Shown here piece by piece: positions 1-6,647 of a DNA stretch of 10,511 nucleotides. The notes under the pieces are model-generated. The model was not told the origin of the DNA and made no database searches. It saw only the letters and a program-made list of their open reading frames with translations. The translations under genes were made by a program, and so were the position numbers. The stretch covers positions 1-10,511 of the forward strand of contig JAGAFT010000036.1 of NCBI GenBank assembly GCA_017627975.1, given 5' to 3'. The stretch's first letter is position 1, and each line of letters opens with the position of its first letter. This stretch comes from Oscillospiraceae bacterium. GTDB taxonomy: Bacteria; Bacillota_A; Clostridia; Oscillospirales; Oscillospiraceae.

Positions 1-2
1 AG

Positions 3-116
3 CTGAGCGGAAATGCAACGGTTGAGTGGTATGACTGTGTAAACGGAGAAATGACTGACCCGGATTATCATAGTGCAATCTGGGTACCGGTGAAGAGAAA
101 AAAGCAAGCAAATTAA
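3..116 (+). CDS. C-terminal fragment of a probable GyrI-like/AraC-type effector-binding domain protein (5' end outside window)
   Basis: An open frame runs from the left edge to a TAA at 114-116 and encodes the last 37 residues of a protein. The tail includes W-Y-D-C near the start, then M-T-D-P-D-Y, then I-W-V-P-V-K and a basic K-R-K-K ending. The D-P-D-[YF]...[IE]-W-[IV]-P-[VI] pattern is typical of the final strand of GyrI-like small-molecule-binding domains, found alone or at the C-terminus of AraC-family regulators. Whether a DNA-binding domain precedes it cannot be seen. The fragment is AT-richer (52 of the first 120 bases are G or C) than the neighbouring operon and lies on the opposite strand, convergent with it, so it is probably a separate transcription unit. 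The family call rests only on this short tail. Confidence 0.6.
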   Translation: MSGNATVEWYDCVNGEMTDPDYHSAIWVPVKRKKQAN

Positions 117-136
117 CAATTACAGCTCTATACCGT

Positions 137-184
137 AAAAAGGAAGATGACCTGCATATGAGCATGCAGATCATCTTCCTTTTT
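137..184. terminator. Bidirectional rho-independent terminator
   Basis: Two 21-base arms at 137-157 and 164-184 are complementary except for one C/A mismatch, with a six-base loop at 158-163. The left arm begins with five A and the right arm ends with five T, so either strand gives a GC-containing stem followed by a U tract. It lies 20 bases after the stop of the plus-strand fragment, which fits termination of that gene. It is also about 150 bases past the kdgK stop, so it could end the minus-strand operon as well. It sits between two convergent units, where a shared terminator is expected. Confidence 0.85.
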
Positions 185-336
185 GTTGCCAACCCTGCCA
201 GCCAGATGCCCAAATCAGTTTTTTGATTAAAACTGTCTTATGAACACCCGGCTAACTCCCGGTCTGTCTTTTTATGTGTTTCTAAAACTCTTCTGTCAGC
301 AGCAGGCTTGGCGGCTTTTTTTCCGCCTTCTCCGGC

Positions 337-1434
337 TTACCTCTTGACGCGTGCGCCTGCGCCGCCCATGATGGCCTCGACCTCATTGACGCTGGCCATG
401 GAGGTATCGCCCGGCGTCGTCATGGCCAGGGCGCCGTGGGCCGCGCCATAATTGACGGCCTTTTCGGCGTCGCCCGTGGTCATCAGGCCGTAGACCAGGC
501 CCGAGGCGAAGGAATCTCCGCCGCCCACGCGGTCCATAATCTCCAGACCGGGGTATTCCTTGGACTGGTAGATCTCGCCGTCTGCCCAGCAGATGGCCTT
601 CCAGTCGTTGACGGTGGCGGTCTTCACGGTCCGCAGGGTCGTGGCGACGACCTTGAAGTTGGGGTAGGTCTCGGCGGCTTTGCCGATCATCTTCTTGTAG
701 CCGTCCAGGTTCAGTTCCTTCAGGTTGGCATCGTTGCCCTCGATCTCAAAGCCCAGGCAGGCGGTGAAGTCCTCTTCATTGCCGATCATGACATCGACGT
801 ACTTGGCGACTTCGCGGTTGACCTCACGTGCCTTCTCCTGTCCGCCGATGGCGCTCCACATGGAGGGGCGGTAGTTCAGGTCGTAGGAGATGACGGTGCC
901 GTACTTCTTCGCTGCCTTGCAGGCCGCAATCACGGTCTGGCAGGACTGCTCGGAAAGCGCCGCGTAGATGCCGCCGGTGTGCAGCCAGCGCACGCCGAGT
1001 TTCCCGAAGATATAATCAAAGTCAAAATCCTCCGGCGTCGCCTGGGAGATGGCGGTGTTGGCACGGTCGGAGCAGCCCACCGCGCCGCGGATGCCGAAGC
1101 CGCGTTCGGTGAAGTTAATGCCGTTGCGGCAGATCCGGCCGATGCCGTCGGTCTTCTTCCAGTAGATGAGCTCGGTGGAGACGCCGCCCTGCTCGATGAA
1201 GTCCTTCATCAGCTTGCCGACCTCGTTGTCCGCAAAGGCGGTGATGACCGCGGTGTTCATTCCGAAGCACTTGTGCAGGCCGCGGATGACGTTATACTCA
1301 CCTCCGCCCTCCCAGGCGCGGAACGAGCGCGCAGTGCGGATTCTTCCCTCACCGGGATCCAGACGCAGCATAATCTCGCCCAGCGACACAGCGTCAAACT
1401 TGCATTCTTCCTTCGGACGTAAATTCAGGTTCAT
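337..1434 (-). CDS. kdgK: 2-keto-3-deoxygluconate kinase (PfkB/ribokinase family sugar kinase)
   Basis: This 365-residue cytosolic kinase probably phosphorylates 2-keto-3-deoxygluconate with ATP to give KDPG, the step after mannonate dehydratase. The PfkB fold is clear: an N-terminal G-E-I-M-L-R-L strand (about 19-25), the glycine-rich first signature W-E-G-G-G-E-Y-N (41-48), a Y-D-L-N-Y-R-P segment (184-190), and the second signature D-R-V-G-G-G-D-S-F (301-309), where D307 is the expected catalytic base and the glycines form the anion hole. The signature reads GGGD rather than the commoner GAGD, a mild variation. The start is supported by AAGGAGG nine bases upstream. It is the last gene of the operon, 29 bases after the uxuB stop. 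Substrate is assigned from the uxuA/uxuB context; sequence alone would support only a PfkB sugar kinase. Confidence 0.88.
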   Translation of the reverse strand: MNLNLRPKEECKFDAVSLGEIMLRLDPGEGRIRTARSFRAWEGGGEYNVIRGLHKCFGMNTAVITAFADNEVGKLMKDFIEQGGVSTELIYWKKTDGIGRICRNGINFTERGFGIRGAVGCSDRANTAISQATPEDFDFDYIFGKLGVRWLHTGGIYAALSEQSCQTVIAACKAAKKYGTVISYDLNYRPSMWSAIGGQEKAREVNREVAKYVDVMIGNEEDFTACLGFEIEGNDANLKELNLDGYKKMIGKAAETYPNFKVVATTLRTVKTATVNDWKAICWADGEIYQSKEYPGLEIMDRVGGGDSFASGLVYGLMTTGDAEKAVNYGAAHGALAMTTPGDTSMASVNEVEAIMGGAGARVKR

Positions 1435-1443
1435 AAGACAGTT

Positions 1444-1450
1444 CCTCCTT
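1444..1450 (-). promoter_or_regulatory. Ribosome binding site of kdgK
   Basis: AAGGAGG on the minus strand, nine bases before the ATG at 1434-1432. It fixes the kdgK start and sits inside the 29-base gap after uxuB, consistent with co-transcription. Confidence 0.85.
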
Positions 1451-1463
1451 GATGATTTTTCTT

Positions 1464-3020
1464 TTATGATTTCGTCACATGCCTGTGCAGCGTCGCACGT
1501 ACGGCGCCGACACCTGCGGTGAGTTCCGTAAAGTAGGCACAGACCTTATCGGCAAGACCCGTCTCGATGAGGTCGACGCCGAAGATGGTCTTGTTTCGCA
1601 GCAGGCCTTCCAGTTTTGTGCAGTCCGGCTTTTCACCCAGCTTGAACTCCTTCACATAGGCCTGTGCCGTTTCCAGCAGCGGGTCGGGAGAAGGCTCGAA
1701 GGCATTTCCCTCGTCGTCCACAGCCATCAGGTAACGCAGCCAGCCGGCATGCACCAGGGGGATCAGCCTGAGATTCTGAACATCCAGCGACGGATCGGCA
1801 AGATACGCCTTAATGGTCTCGCCGAAGCGGATGGGGAGCTTCTGGGAAGTGTCCATTGCGATGCGCTGGGGCGTATCCGGCATGAAGGGATTGGGAATGC
1901 GCACCTTGACCACCGTATCAATAAAGTCCTGAGGCTTGATAATTCCCGGGTCCGTCACCACCGGCAGCCCCTCCTGATACCCGATGATCTCTACCAGCTT
2001 ACGGAGATCCTCGTCCTGCATCTCCTGTGAGATCTTCTCAAAGCCCAGCAGGCAGCCGTAGACCGCCAGGGCTGTGTGCAGCGGGTTGAGGCAGGTGCAG
2101 ACTTTCATCCGTTCCACTTTGTCCACGGTCTCGCGGTCCGTGAACAGGAAGCCCGCCTTCTCCAGCGGCGGCCGGCCGTTGGGGAAGCTGTCCTCCAGCA
2201 CCAGGTATTCGCTCTCTTCTGCGTTGACATAGGGGGCCTTGACGGTGCCGCGGGCATTGCGTACCGGAGCAAAGCCCTCCAGGCCGTCGCGCTCCAGCAT
2301 CGCCCCCACCGTGAGGTCTGGGCTCGGGGTGATTTTGTCGATCATGGTCCAGGGGAAGGAGACCTTCTCTGCATTTTCGATATAGGCCTTGAAGCCCTCG
2401 TCGTTCCAGGCCTCAGCGAAAGCACACATGGCTGCCTTGAGCTTATCGCCGTTATGCGAGCAGTTGTCCGTACTCACCATGGCAATCGGCCAGGCGCCCG
2501 CGCGATAGCGTTCCAGAAGCAGGGCGGCCACCTTGCCCATGTAGCTCTTCGCTTCCGAAGGAGCAGCCGCAAGATCGGCTTTCACATCGTCCCCGCTCAG
2601 GCTGTAACCCTTCTCGGTAATGGTAAAGGTCACCATCTGCAGAGAGGGCTTGCGGAAGATCTCCCGCAGGCGGTCCTCGCCGCCGTAGAGATAACAGGTT
2701 TCCGCGATGGCACCGAGGATATTTTTCTCAACGCTGCCGTTGGCTTTGAGTGTCACAACGACCGCCAGATCGTCATAGGTCTCGCCGCCGCGATCCATGC
2801 GTTCCACGGCGATGATCCCGCGGTCCAGCAGGCCCTCGTTGAGAAGCCGCTGGGCTGCCATTCCGTGCAGCGCCTTAAAGATATTGCCTGCGCCGAAATG
2901 CAGCCATGTGGGATTTTCTTTTGTCCGCTCAACCATGGCGCCGCGGTCATAGGCGGGAAGAAGGTAACCCTTCTCTTCCCATTCGGCGCGGTTTTTCAGT
3001 GTCTCGTTGTTCAGCTTCAT
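1464..3020 (-). CDS. uxuB: Fructuronate reductase-like mannitol dehydrogenase family oxidoreductase
   Basis: This 518-residue NAD(P)-dependent polyol dehydrogenase family enzyme is expected to interconvert D-fructuronate and D-mannonate in the cytosol. The N-terminal nucleotide-binding loop is H-F-G-A-G-N-I-F (41-48), as in a Clostridia-type subgroup, not the GxGAFHR form of E. coli-type enzymes. Other family landmarks are S-T-D-N-C-S-H-N-G (183-191), D-K-I-T-P-S-P-D (228-235), K306 with N312 and H315 (matching the Lys/Asn/His catalytic set of long-chain mannitol dehydrogenases, with one extra residue between Lys and Asn), and N-P-F-M-P-D-T-P-Q-R-I (377-387). Its ATG overlaps the uxuA TGA by four bases (ATGA), and AAGGAGG lies inside the uxuA 3' end, indicating translational coupling. 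Mannonate oxidoreductase activity is inferred from this linkage; another uronate or altronate substrate is possible. Confidence 0.85.
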   Translation of the reverse strand: MKLNNETLKNRAEWEEKGYLLPAYDRGAMVERTKENPTWLHFGAGNIFKALHGMAAQRLLNEGLLDRGIIAVERMDRGGETYDDLAVVVTLKANGSVEKNILGAIAETCYLYGGEDRLREIFRKPSLQMVTFTITEKGYSLSGDDVKADLAAAPSEAKSYMGKVAALLLERYRAGAWPIAMVSTDNCSHNGDKLKAAMCAFAEAWNDEGFKAYIENAEKVSFPWTMIDKITPSPDLTVGAMLERDGLEGFAPVRNARGTVKAPYVNAEESEYLVLEDSFPNGRPPLEKAGFLFTDRETVDKVERMKVCTCLNPLHTALAVYGCLLGFEKISQEMQDEDLRKLVEIIGYQEGLPVVTDPGIIKPQDFIDTVVKVRIPNPFMPDTPQRIAMDTSQKLPIRFGETIKAYLADPSLDVQNLRLIPLVHAGWLRYLMAVDDEGNAFEPSPDPLLETAQAYVKEFKLGEKPDCTKLEGLLRNKTIFGVDLIETGLADKVCAYFTELTAGVGAVRATLHRHVTKS

Positions 3021-4105
3021 TTCGCAGCCTCCTTATCCATGAGATCCCAGGCTCCCAGCATGTACATGATGCCGAGAGCACGGTCATAGAGTCCGTATCC
3101 CGGACGCACATTGCCGGGTTTTTCGTTCCAGAGATGACGGCCGTGGTCGGGGCGGATATAGCCCTCAAAACCGCAGTCGTGATAGGCGCGCAGAATGTCG
3201 AGAATGCCTGTTTCACCGTCACAGTCGCGGTGGCTCGCCTCAGAGAAGTCGCCGTTCGGGAAGTGTTTGACGTTACGGATGTGCGCAAAGGCAATGCGGT
3301 CGCAGTGTTTGCGCACGATGGCCGCCACGTTGTTTTCCGGATTGGCATTGAGCGAGCCGGAGCAGAGCGTCAGGCAGTTGTACGGGTCGTCCACCATTTT
3401 CAGGAACCGGTCGATGCTTTCGCCGTCCACCAGCAGCCTGGGCAGGCCGAAAATATCCCAGGGAGGATCGTCCATATGCACGGCCATTTTGATGTCGCAT
3501 TCGTGGCAGACCGGCATCAGCCGCTCAAGGAAGTACCGGAAGTTCTCCCAGAGCTTTTCCTTTGTTACCGGCTTGTACTTCTCAAACAGCTCATCAAGCT
3601 TTGCCATGCGCTCCGGCTCCCAGCCGGGGAAGGTCATATGATATTTTTCGGTCAGGCCCATGACGTAGTCCGCCATCTCCTTGGGATCGTCCTGAATCAT
3701 GTCCTTTTGATAAAACAGTGCTGTGGATCCGTCGCCTACGGGATGGAACATGTCGCTGCGTGTCCAGTCGAAGATCGGCATGAAGTTGTAGCAGATGACC
3801 TTTACGCCGAAGGGCGCGAGATTTCGGATCGTCTGGATATAATTGTCGATGTATCTGTCCCGTGTCGGCAATCCGATCTTGATATCATCATGGACGTTGA
3901 CCGATTCCACGACATCGGCGTTGAAGCCCGCCGCTTCGATCTGATCGACGACTGTCTTGATTTCTTCCGGCTGCCAGACCTCGCCCGGCATTTTGTCGTG
4001 CAGCGCCCAGACGATCGTGCTTACGCCCGGGATCTGCCTGATATCGGAAAGGGAAATCTTGTCATTGCCTTCGCCGTACCAGCGAAAACCCATTTGCATT
4101 GGCAT
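3017..4105 (-). CDS. uxuA: Mannonate dehydratase
   Basis: This 362-residue protein matches D-mannonate dehydratase (EC 4.2.1.8), which removes water from D-mannonate to give 2-keto-3-deoxygluconate. It has the family's TIM-barrel opening M-G-F-R-W-Y-G (5-11) with D-x-I-x-L-x-x-I-R-Q-I-P-G (15-27), V-W-A-L-H (32-36), Y-N-F-M-P-I-F-D-W-T (106-115), and the metal-site region: H210-M-D-D-P-P, C248-S-G-S, H275-I-R-N-V and D320-H-G. These His/Cys/Asp positions are the usual divalent metal ligands and catalytic residues. The length is close to Gram-positive UxuA proteins (about 360). The start has AGAAAGGA seven bases upstream and lies 18 bases after the second GH31 gene. The four-base overlap with uxuB confirms a shared pathway. 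This is the most secure functional call in the window. Confidence 0.96.
   Translation of the reverse strand: MPMQMGFRWYGEGNDKISLSDIRQIPGVSTIVWALHDKMPGEVWQPEEIKTVVDQIEAAGFNADVVESVNVHDDIKIGLPTRDRYIDNYIQTIRNLAPFGVKVICYNFMPIFDWTRSDMFHPVGDGSTALFYQKDMIQDDPKEMADYVMGLTEKYHMTFPGWEPERMAKLDELFEKYKPVTKEKLWENFRYFLERLMPVCHECDIKMAVHMDDPPWDIFGLPRLLVDGESIDRFLKMVDDPYNCLTLCSGSLNANPENNVAAIVRKHCDRIAFAHIRNVKHFPNGDFSEASHRDCDGETGILDILRAYHDCGFEGYIRPDHGRHLWNEKPGNVRPGYGLYDRALGIMYMLGAWDLMDKEAAK
3028..3034 (-). promoter_or_regulatory. Ribosome binding site of uxuB, embedded in the uxuA coding end
   Basis: AAGGAGG on the minus strand, seven bases before the uxuB ATG. It encodes part of the last residues of UxuA (D-K-E-A-A-K). 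Together with the ATGA stop/start overlap it implies re-initiation coupling and near-equal expression of the two enzymes. Confidence 0.88.
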
Positions 4106-4112
4106 ACTAAAG

Positions 4113-4120
4113 TCCTTTCT
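4113..4120 (-). promoter_or_regulatory. Ribosome binding site of uxuA
   Basis: AGAAAGGA on the minus strand, seven bases before the ATG at 4105-4103 and within the 18-base gap after the GH31 gene. It is weaker than the sites of the other genes. Confidence 0.7.
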
Positions 4121-4123
4121 GTT

Positions 4124-6634
4124 TCACTCGTCGGCCATGCCGATGAGGTCAAATTTTTCCGTGGAGACAACGATCTCAAAACGGTCCTTGTTCGGTCTGG
4201 GGCATTTTACCAGAATGCTGCGGTCTGAGAGCTCATAGTACCAGCCGGACTCGCTCTCCTCCCAGTTGTCCCGTACAAGATAGCGCGGAATCGGTTCTCC
4301 GTCTGCCGTAACCCAGAATGCGCCTTTTTTCTTGCTGACGAGACGGATGGTCAAGCGTTCGATGCTGTCCGGATAGTCCCCGGTCTTTTCAAAGCAGATG
4401 CGTGTGCGGTCGCCGGCCTTGACGGTGATGTTTGTCTGGGCATACTGTCCGCGTTTATAGTCCTCGCTGTGCCCGTCGTCGTCATAATAGACGAAGCTCA
4501 CATCTTCCTCGGCGGCGATGAGCAGGTCGAGCTGCCTGACCTTGTCGGCAAGAATGCGCCTGACATCCTCCGAGGTGCAGAAAACGGCGCTGCCCCGCAG
4601 GAACATGGGGATGCTGCCGAGGTCAACGGGCACCTCGATGGTCTGACCGCCCTCATAGGCGCGGAGCCTGTCGTTCATGTCGTACCAGGTGCAGCCCTTC
4701 GGAAGATAGAGGCGCCGGGTTTTTGCCCCTCTCTCCACGACATTTGCAACCAGAACAGACGGGCCGTACATAAACGTGAGGCTTTCATCGCCGTAGCACG
4801 CGGGGTCATCCGGGAATTCAAGGAACAGCGGGCGCATGACCGGCAGGCCGTCCACACTTGCCTCGCGCATCAGCGAGTAGAGATAGGGCAGCATCCGATA
4901 GCGCAGCGCATAGGCCTCCCGCACATAAGGCAGATTCTCCGCATACATCCAGGGCTGGGTAACGGTGTTGTCGGAATTGGCCGAGTTAATCGTAAAGCGC
5001 GGCTGGAACACACCGCTCTGAATCCAGCGCAGCAGCAGTTCTCCCTCCGGAGCGCCGCCGGCAAAGCCGCCGATATCGCAGCCCATATTGGCGCAGCCGG
5101 AAAGCCCCATGCCCATGATGGTGGCAAGGTTGAACTTCACCGTGCGCCAGTCGGTCAGATTGTCCCCGCCCCAGACCTGCGCATAGCGCTGGATGCCGGC
5201 GAAGCCTGCGCGGTTGATGACATAGGGCCGTTCATTCGGGTACACATCCGCGATTGCCTGCACGGCGGTGTATGCCATCATGTTCGAGTGGATGATCTTG
5301 AGATCCTCCATCGTTCCCTTTGCGCCCTCATAGTCGCACTGGGAGAGACGATCTTCGATGCCGTCGATTTCGCAGTTGTCGTTCCAGACGGTTTTTGTGC
5401 CTTTTTTCAGGATGTTTTCTTCCAGCAGATGCTTCCACGCCTCGCGGCCTTTGGGCCCGGTAAAGTCGATGAAACGGCCCTCGCCGCCCCACCAGCGTCC
5501 CGTCGCGTCGGCGGCTCCGTCCGGCGTTTTGATGAAGGCGTCCCGCTCTTCGTAGTATTTCGCATAGGGGTGGTTTTTCAGTACGCCGGGCTTGAGGTTG
5601 CAGATCACATTGATCCCCATGGCGTTCATCTTTTCAAAGAAGCCCTCGGGATCCGGGAAGCGCTTATGGTTCCAGTTAAACGTGTAGCGGAGGTTATCCT
5701 CCTCACCGGAGGAGTAGCCGGAAGCCAGCCAGAAGTTGTCAATCCAGATCTGCTCCTGCAGATGCTTGTCCACAACTTTATAGATCTCCTGATCACAGTC
5801 CTTTTCCAGTTCCGCGTAGTACATGGTGGACATGCAGTAGCCCAGGGACTGCTTCGTGGGCAGAATGGTCCGGCCTGTAAGCCAGGTATAGCGGCCGATC
5901 ACGTCGCGCATGTCGGGCCCGTTGATGAGAAACAGGTCGATGTCTCCTCCGTCGGTCTGGTAATAGCAATAGCGCTCCCAGTAACCGGAGATCTCCTGTC
6001 CCAGGTCGAACACGCAGTCATAGGAATTGTGATAGAACAGACCGAGCGCACGGCGGTCGGATTCATTCACCCGGATGTAGAAGGGGATGTGCTTGTACAT
6101 GGGGTCGCCGGTCTCGGGATCGTGGCCGATGGCGTCCTTGGGGCTCATGCGGAGACGACGGAACTTTTTGTCAAGGTGTCCCGTCTTCTCGCCGAAGCCG
6201 TAAAAGTGATCCTTTTCCCGATCCATGCAGGAGTAATGGGAAAGGCGTCCCAAGTGGTCCTTTTCGAAGGCCCGCTCAGGCAGATCGCGGTAAAGGGTCT
6301 TGCCATTCTTATCGAAAAGCCGGAAGGAGAAGGGCTTTTTCAGCAGAACCAGTCTGAGGGCTGCCGTCTCAAAGCGCAGGGTCTTTTCGTCCTCCGCGCA
6401 GCTTACATCCAGGGCCTTGATGCGCTGTCGTTCGCCCTCAAACAGGGGATCGAGGCGATCTTCCCACGCGGTGGTGACAAGGGTGTAGGAGGCCTCGTCA
6501 AATTTCCGGTCGAAGTTTACACGGATGCGGATGATATCGTCCGTAAGGAAAACCAGCAGCGCGTCTGCCGTATCCGCATGCAGCAGCCAGCCGTTTTCGG
6601 TTTTCTCATAGGAACGCAGGCAATTTACCAGCAT
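4124..6634 (-). CDS. Glycoside hydrolase family 31 protein, second tandem copy
   Basis: This 836-residue GH31 family protein is a retaining alpha-glycosidase by family. It has an N-terminal beta-sandwich (about 1-240, ending Y-K-H-I-P-F-Y-I-R at 180-188 and Y-H-N-S-Y), a TIM barrel (about 260-600), and C-terminal beta domains with D-D-D-G-H-S-E-D-Y (718-726). The predicted nucleophile is D419 in W-N-D-N-C-E (417-422), and the acid/base is D491 in W-G-G-D-N. D520-I-G-G-F follows, as in all GH31 proteins. The first paralogue has R-F-S-I-H; this one has R-F-T-I-N, so N550 replaces the usual active-site His. There is no signal peptide, so it is probably cytosolic. The start is 11 bases after the preceding GH31 stop, with AAGGGAGG overlapping that stop. 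Substrate is unknown; alpha-xylosidase, alpha-glucosidase, alpha-galactosidase and an alpha-uronide-cleaving enzyme are all open. Confidence 0.92.
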   Translation of the reverse strand: MLVNCLRSYEKTENGWLLHADTADALLVFLTDDIIRIRVNFDRKFDEASYTLVTTAWEDRLDPLFEGERQRIKALDVSCAEDEKTLRFETAALRLVLLKKPFSFRLFDKNGKTLYRDLPERAFEKDHLGRLSHYSCMDREKDHFYGFGEKTGHLDKKFRRLRMSPKDAIGHDPETGDPMYKHIPFYIRVNESDRRALGLFYHNSYDCVFDLGQEISGYWERYCYYQTDGGDIDLFLINGPDMRDVIGRYTWLTGRTILPTKQSLGYCMSTMYYAELEKDCDQEIYKVVDKHLQEQIWIDNFWLASGYSSGEEDNLRYTFNWNHKRFPDPEGFFEKMNAMGINVICNLKPGVLKNHPYAKYYEERDAFIKTPDGAADATGRWWGGEGRFIDFTGPKGREAWKHLLEENILKKGTKTVWNDNCEIDGIEDRLSQCDYEGAKGTMEDLKIIHSNMMAYTAVQAIADVYPNERPYVINRAGFAGIQRYAQVWGGDNLTDWRTVKFNLATIMGMGLSGCANMGCDIGGFAGGAPEGELLLRWIQSGVFQPRFTINSANSDNTVTQPWMYAENLPYVREAYALRYRMLPYLYSLMREASVDGLPVMRPLFLEFPDDPACYGDESLTFMYGPSVLVANVVERGAKTRRLYLPKGCTWYDMNDRLRAYEGGQTIEVPVDLGSIPMFLRGSAVFCTSEDVRRILADKVRQLDLLIAAEEDVSFVYYDDDGHSEDYKRGQYAQTNITVKAGDRTRICFEKTGDYPDSIERLTIRLVSKKKGAFWVTADGEPIPRYLVRDNWEESESGWYYELSDRSILVKCPRPNKDRFEIVVSTEKFDLIGMADE

Positions 6635-6639
6635 TTCGG

Positions 6640-6647
6640 CCTCCCTT
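6640..6647 (-). promoter_or_regulatory. Ribosome binding site of the second GH31 gene, overlapping the upstream stop codon
   Basis: AAGGGAGG on the minus strand, five bases before the ATG at 6634-6632. Its first two A residues are also the last two bases of the TAA stop of the first GH31 gene, so ribosomes finishing one paralogue reach the start site of the next. Confidence 0.85.

Noticed and set aside
216..235. AT-rich inverted repeat CAGTTTT/AAAACTG as a terminator or operator
   Set aside because: It has weak pairing, competing folds and no U tract or nearby promoter, so no function can be supported.
310..327. Short hairpin GGCGG/CCGCC just after the kdgK stop as the operon terminator
   Set aside because: The stem is only five pairs and no U tract follows on the minus strand; the hairpin at 137-184 is much stronger.
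436..1422. Long plus-strand open frame opposite kdgK, and similar long frames opposite the other genes (for example 2906-4228, 4469-6748, 8083-9207, 9280-10503)
   Set aside because: They are antisense to well-supported genes, lack recognisable motifs or ribosome sites, and show the composition expected from reverse-reading GC-rich codons.
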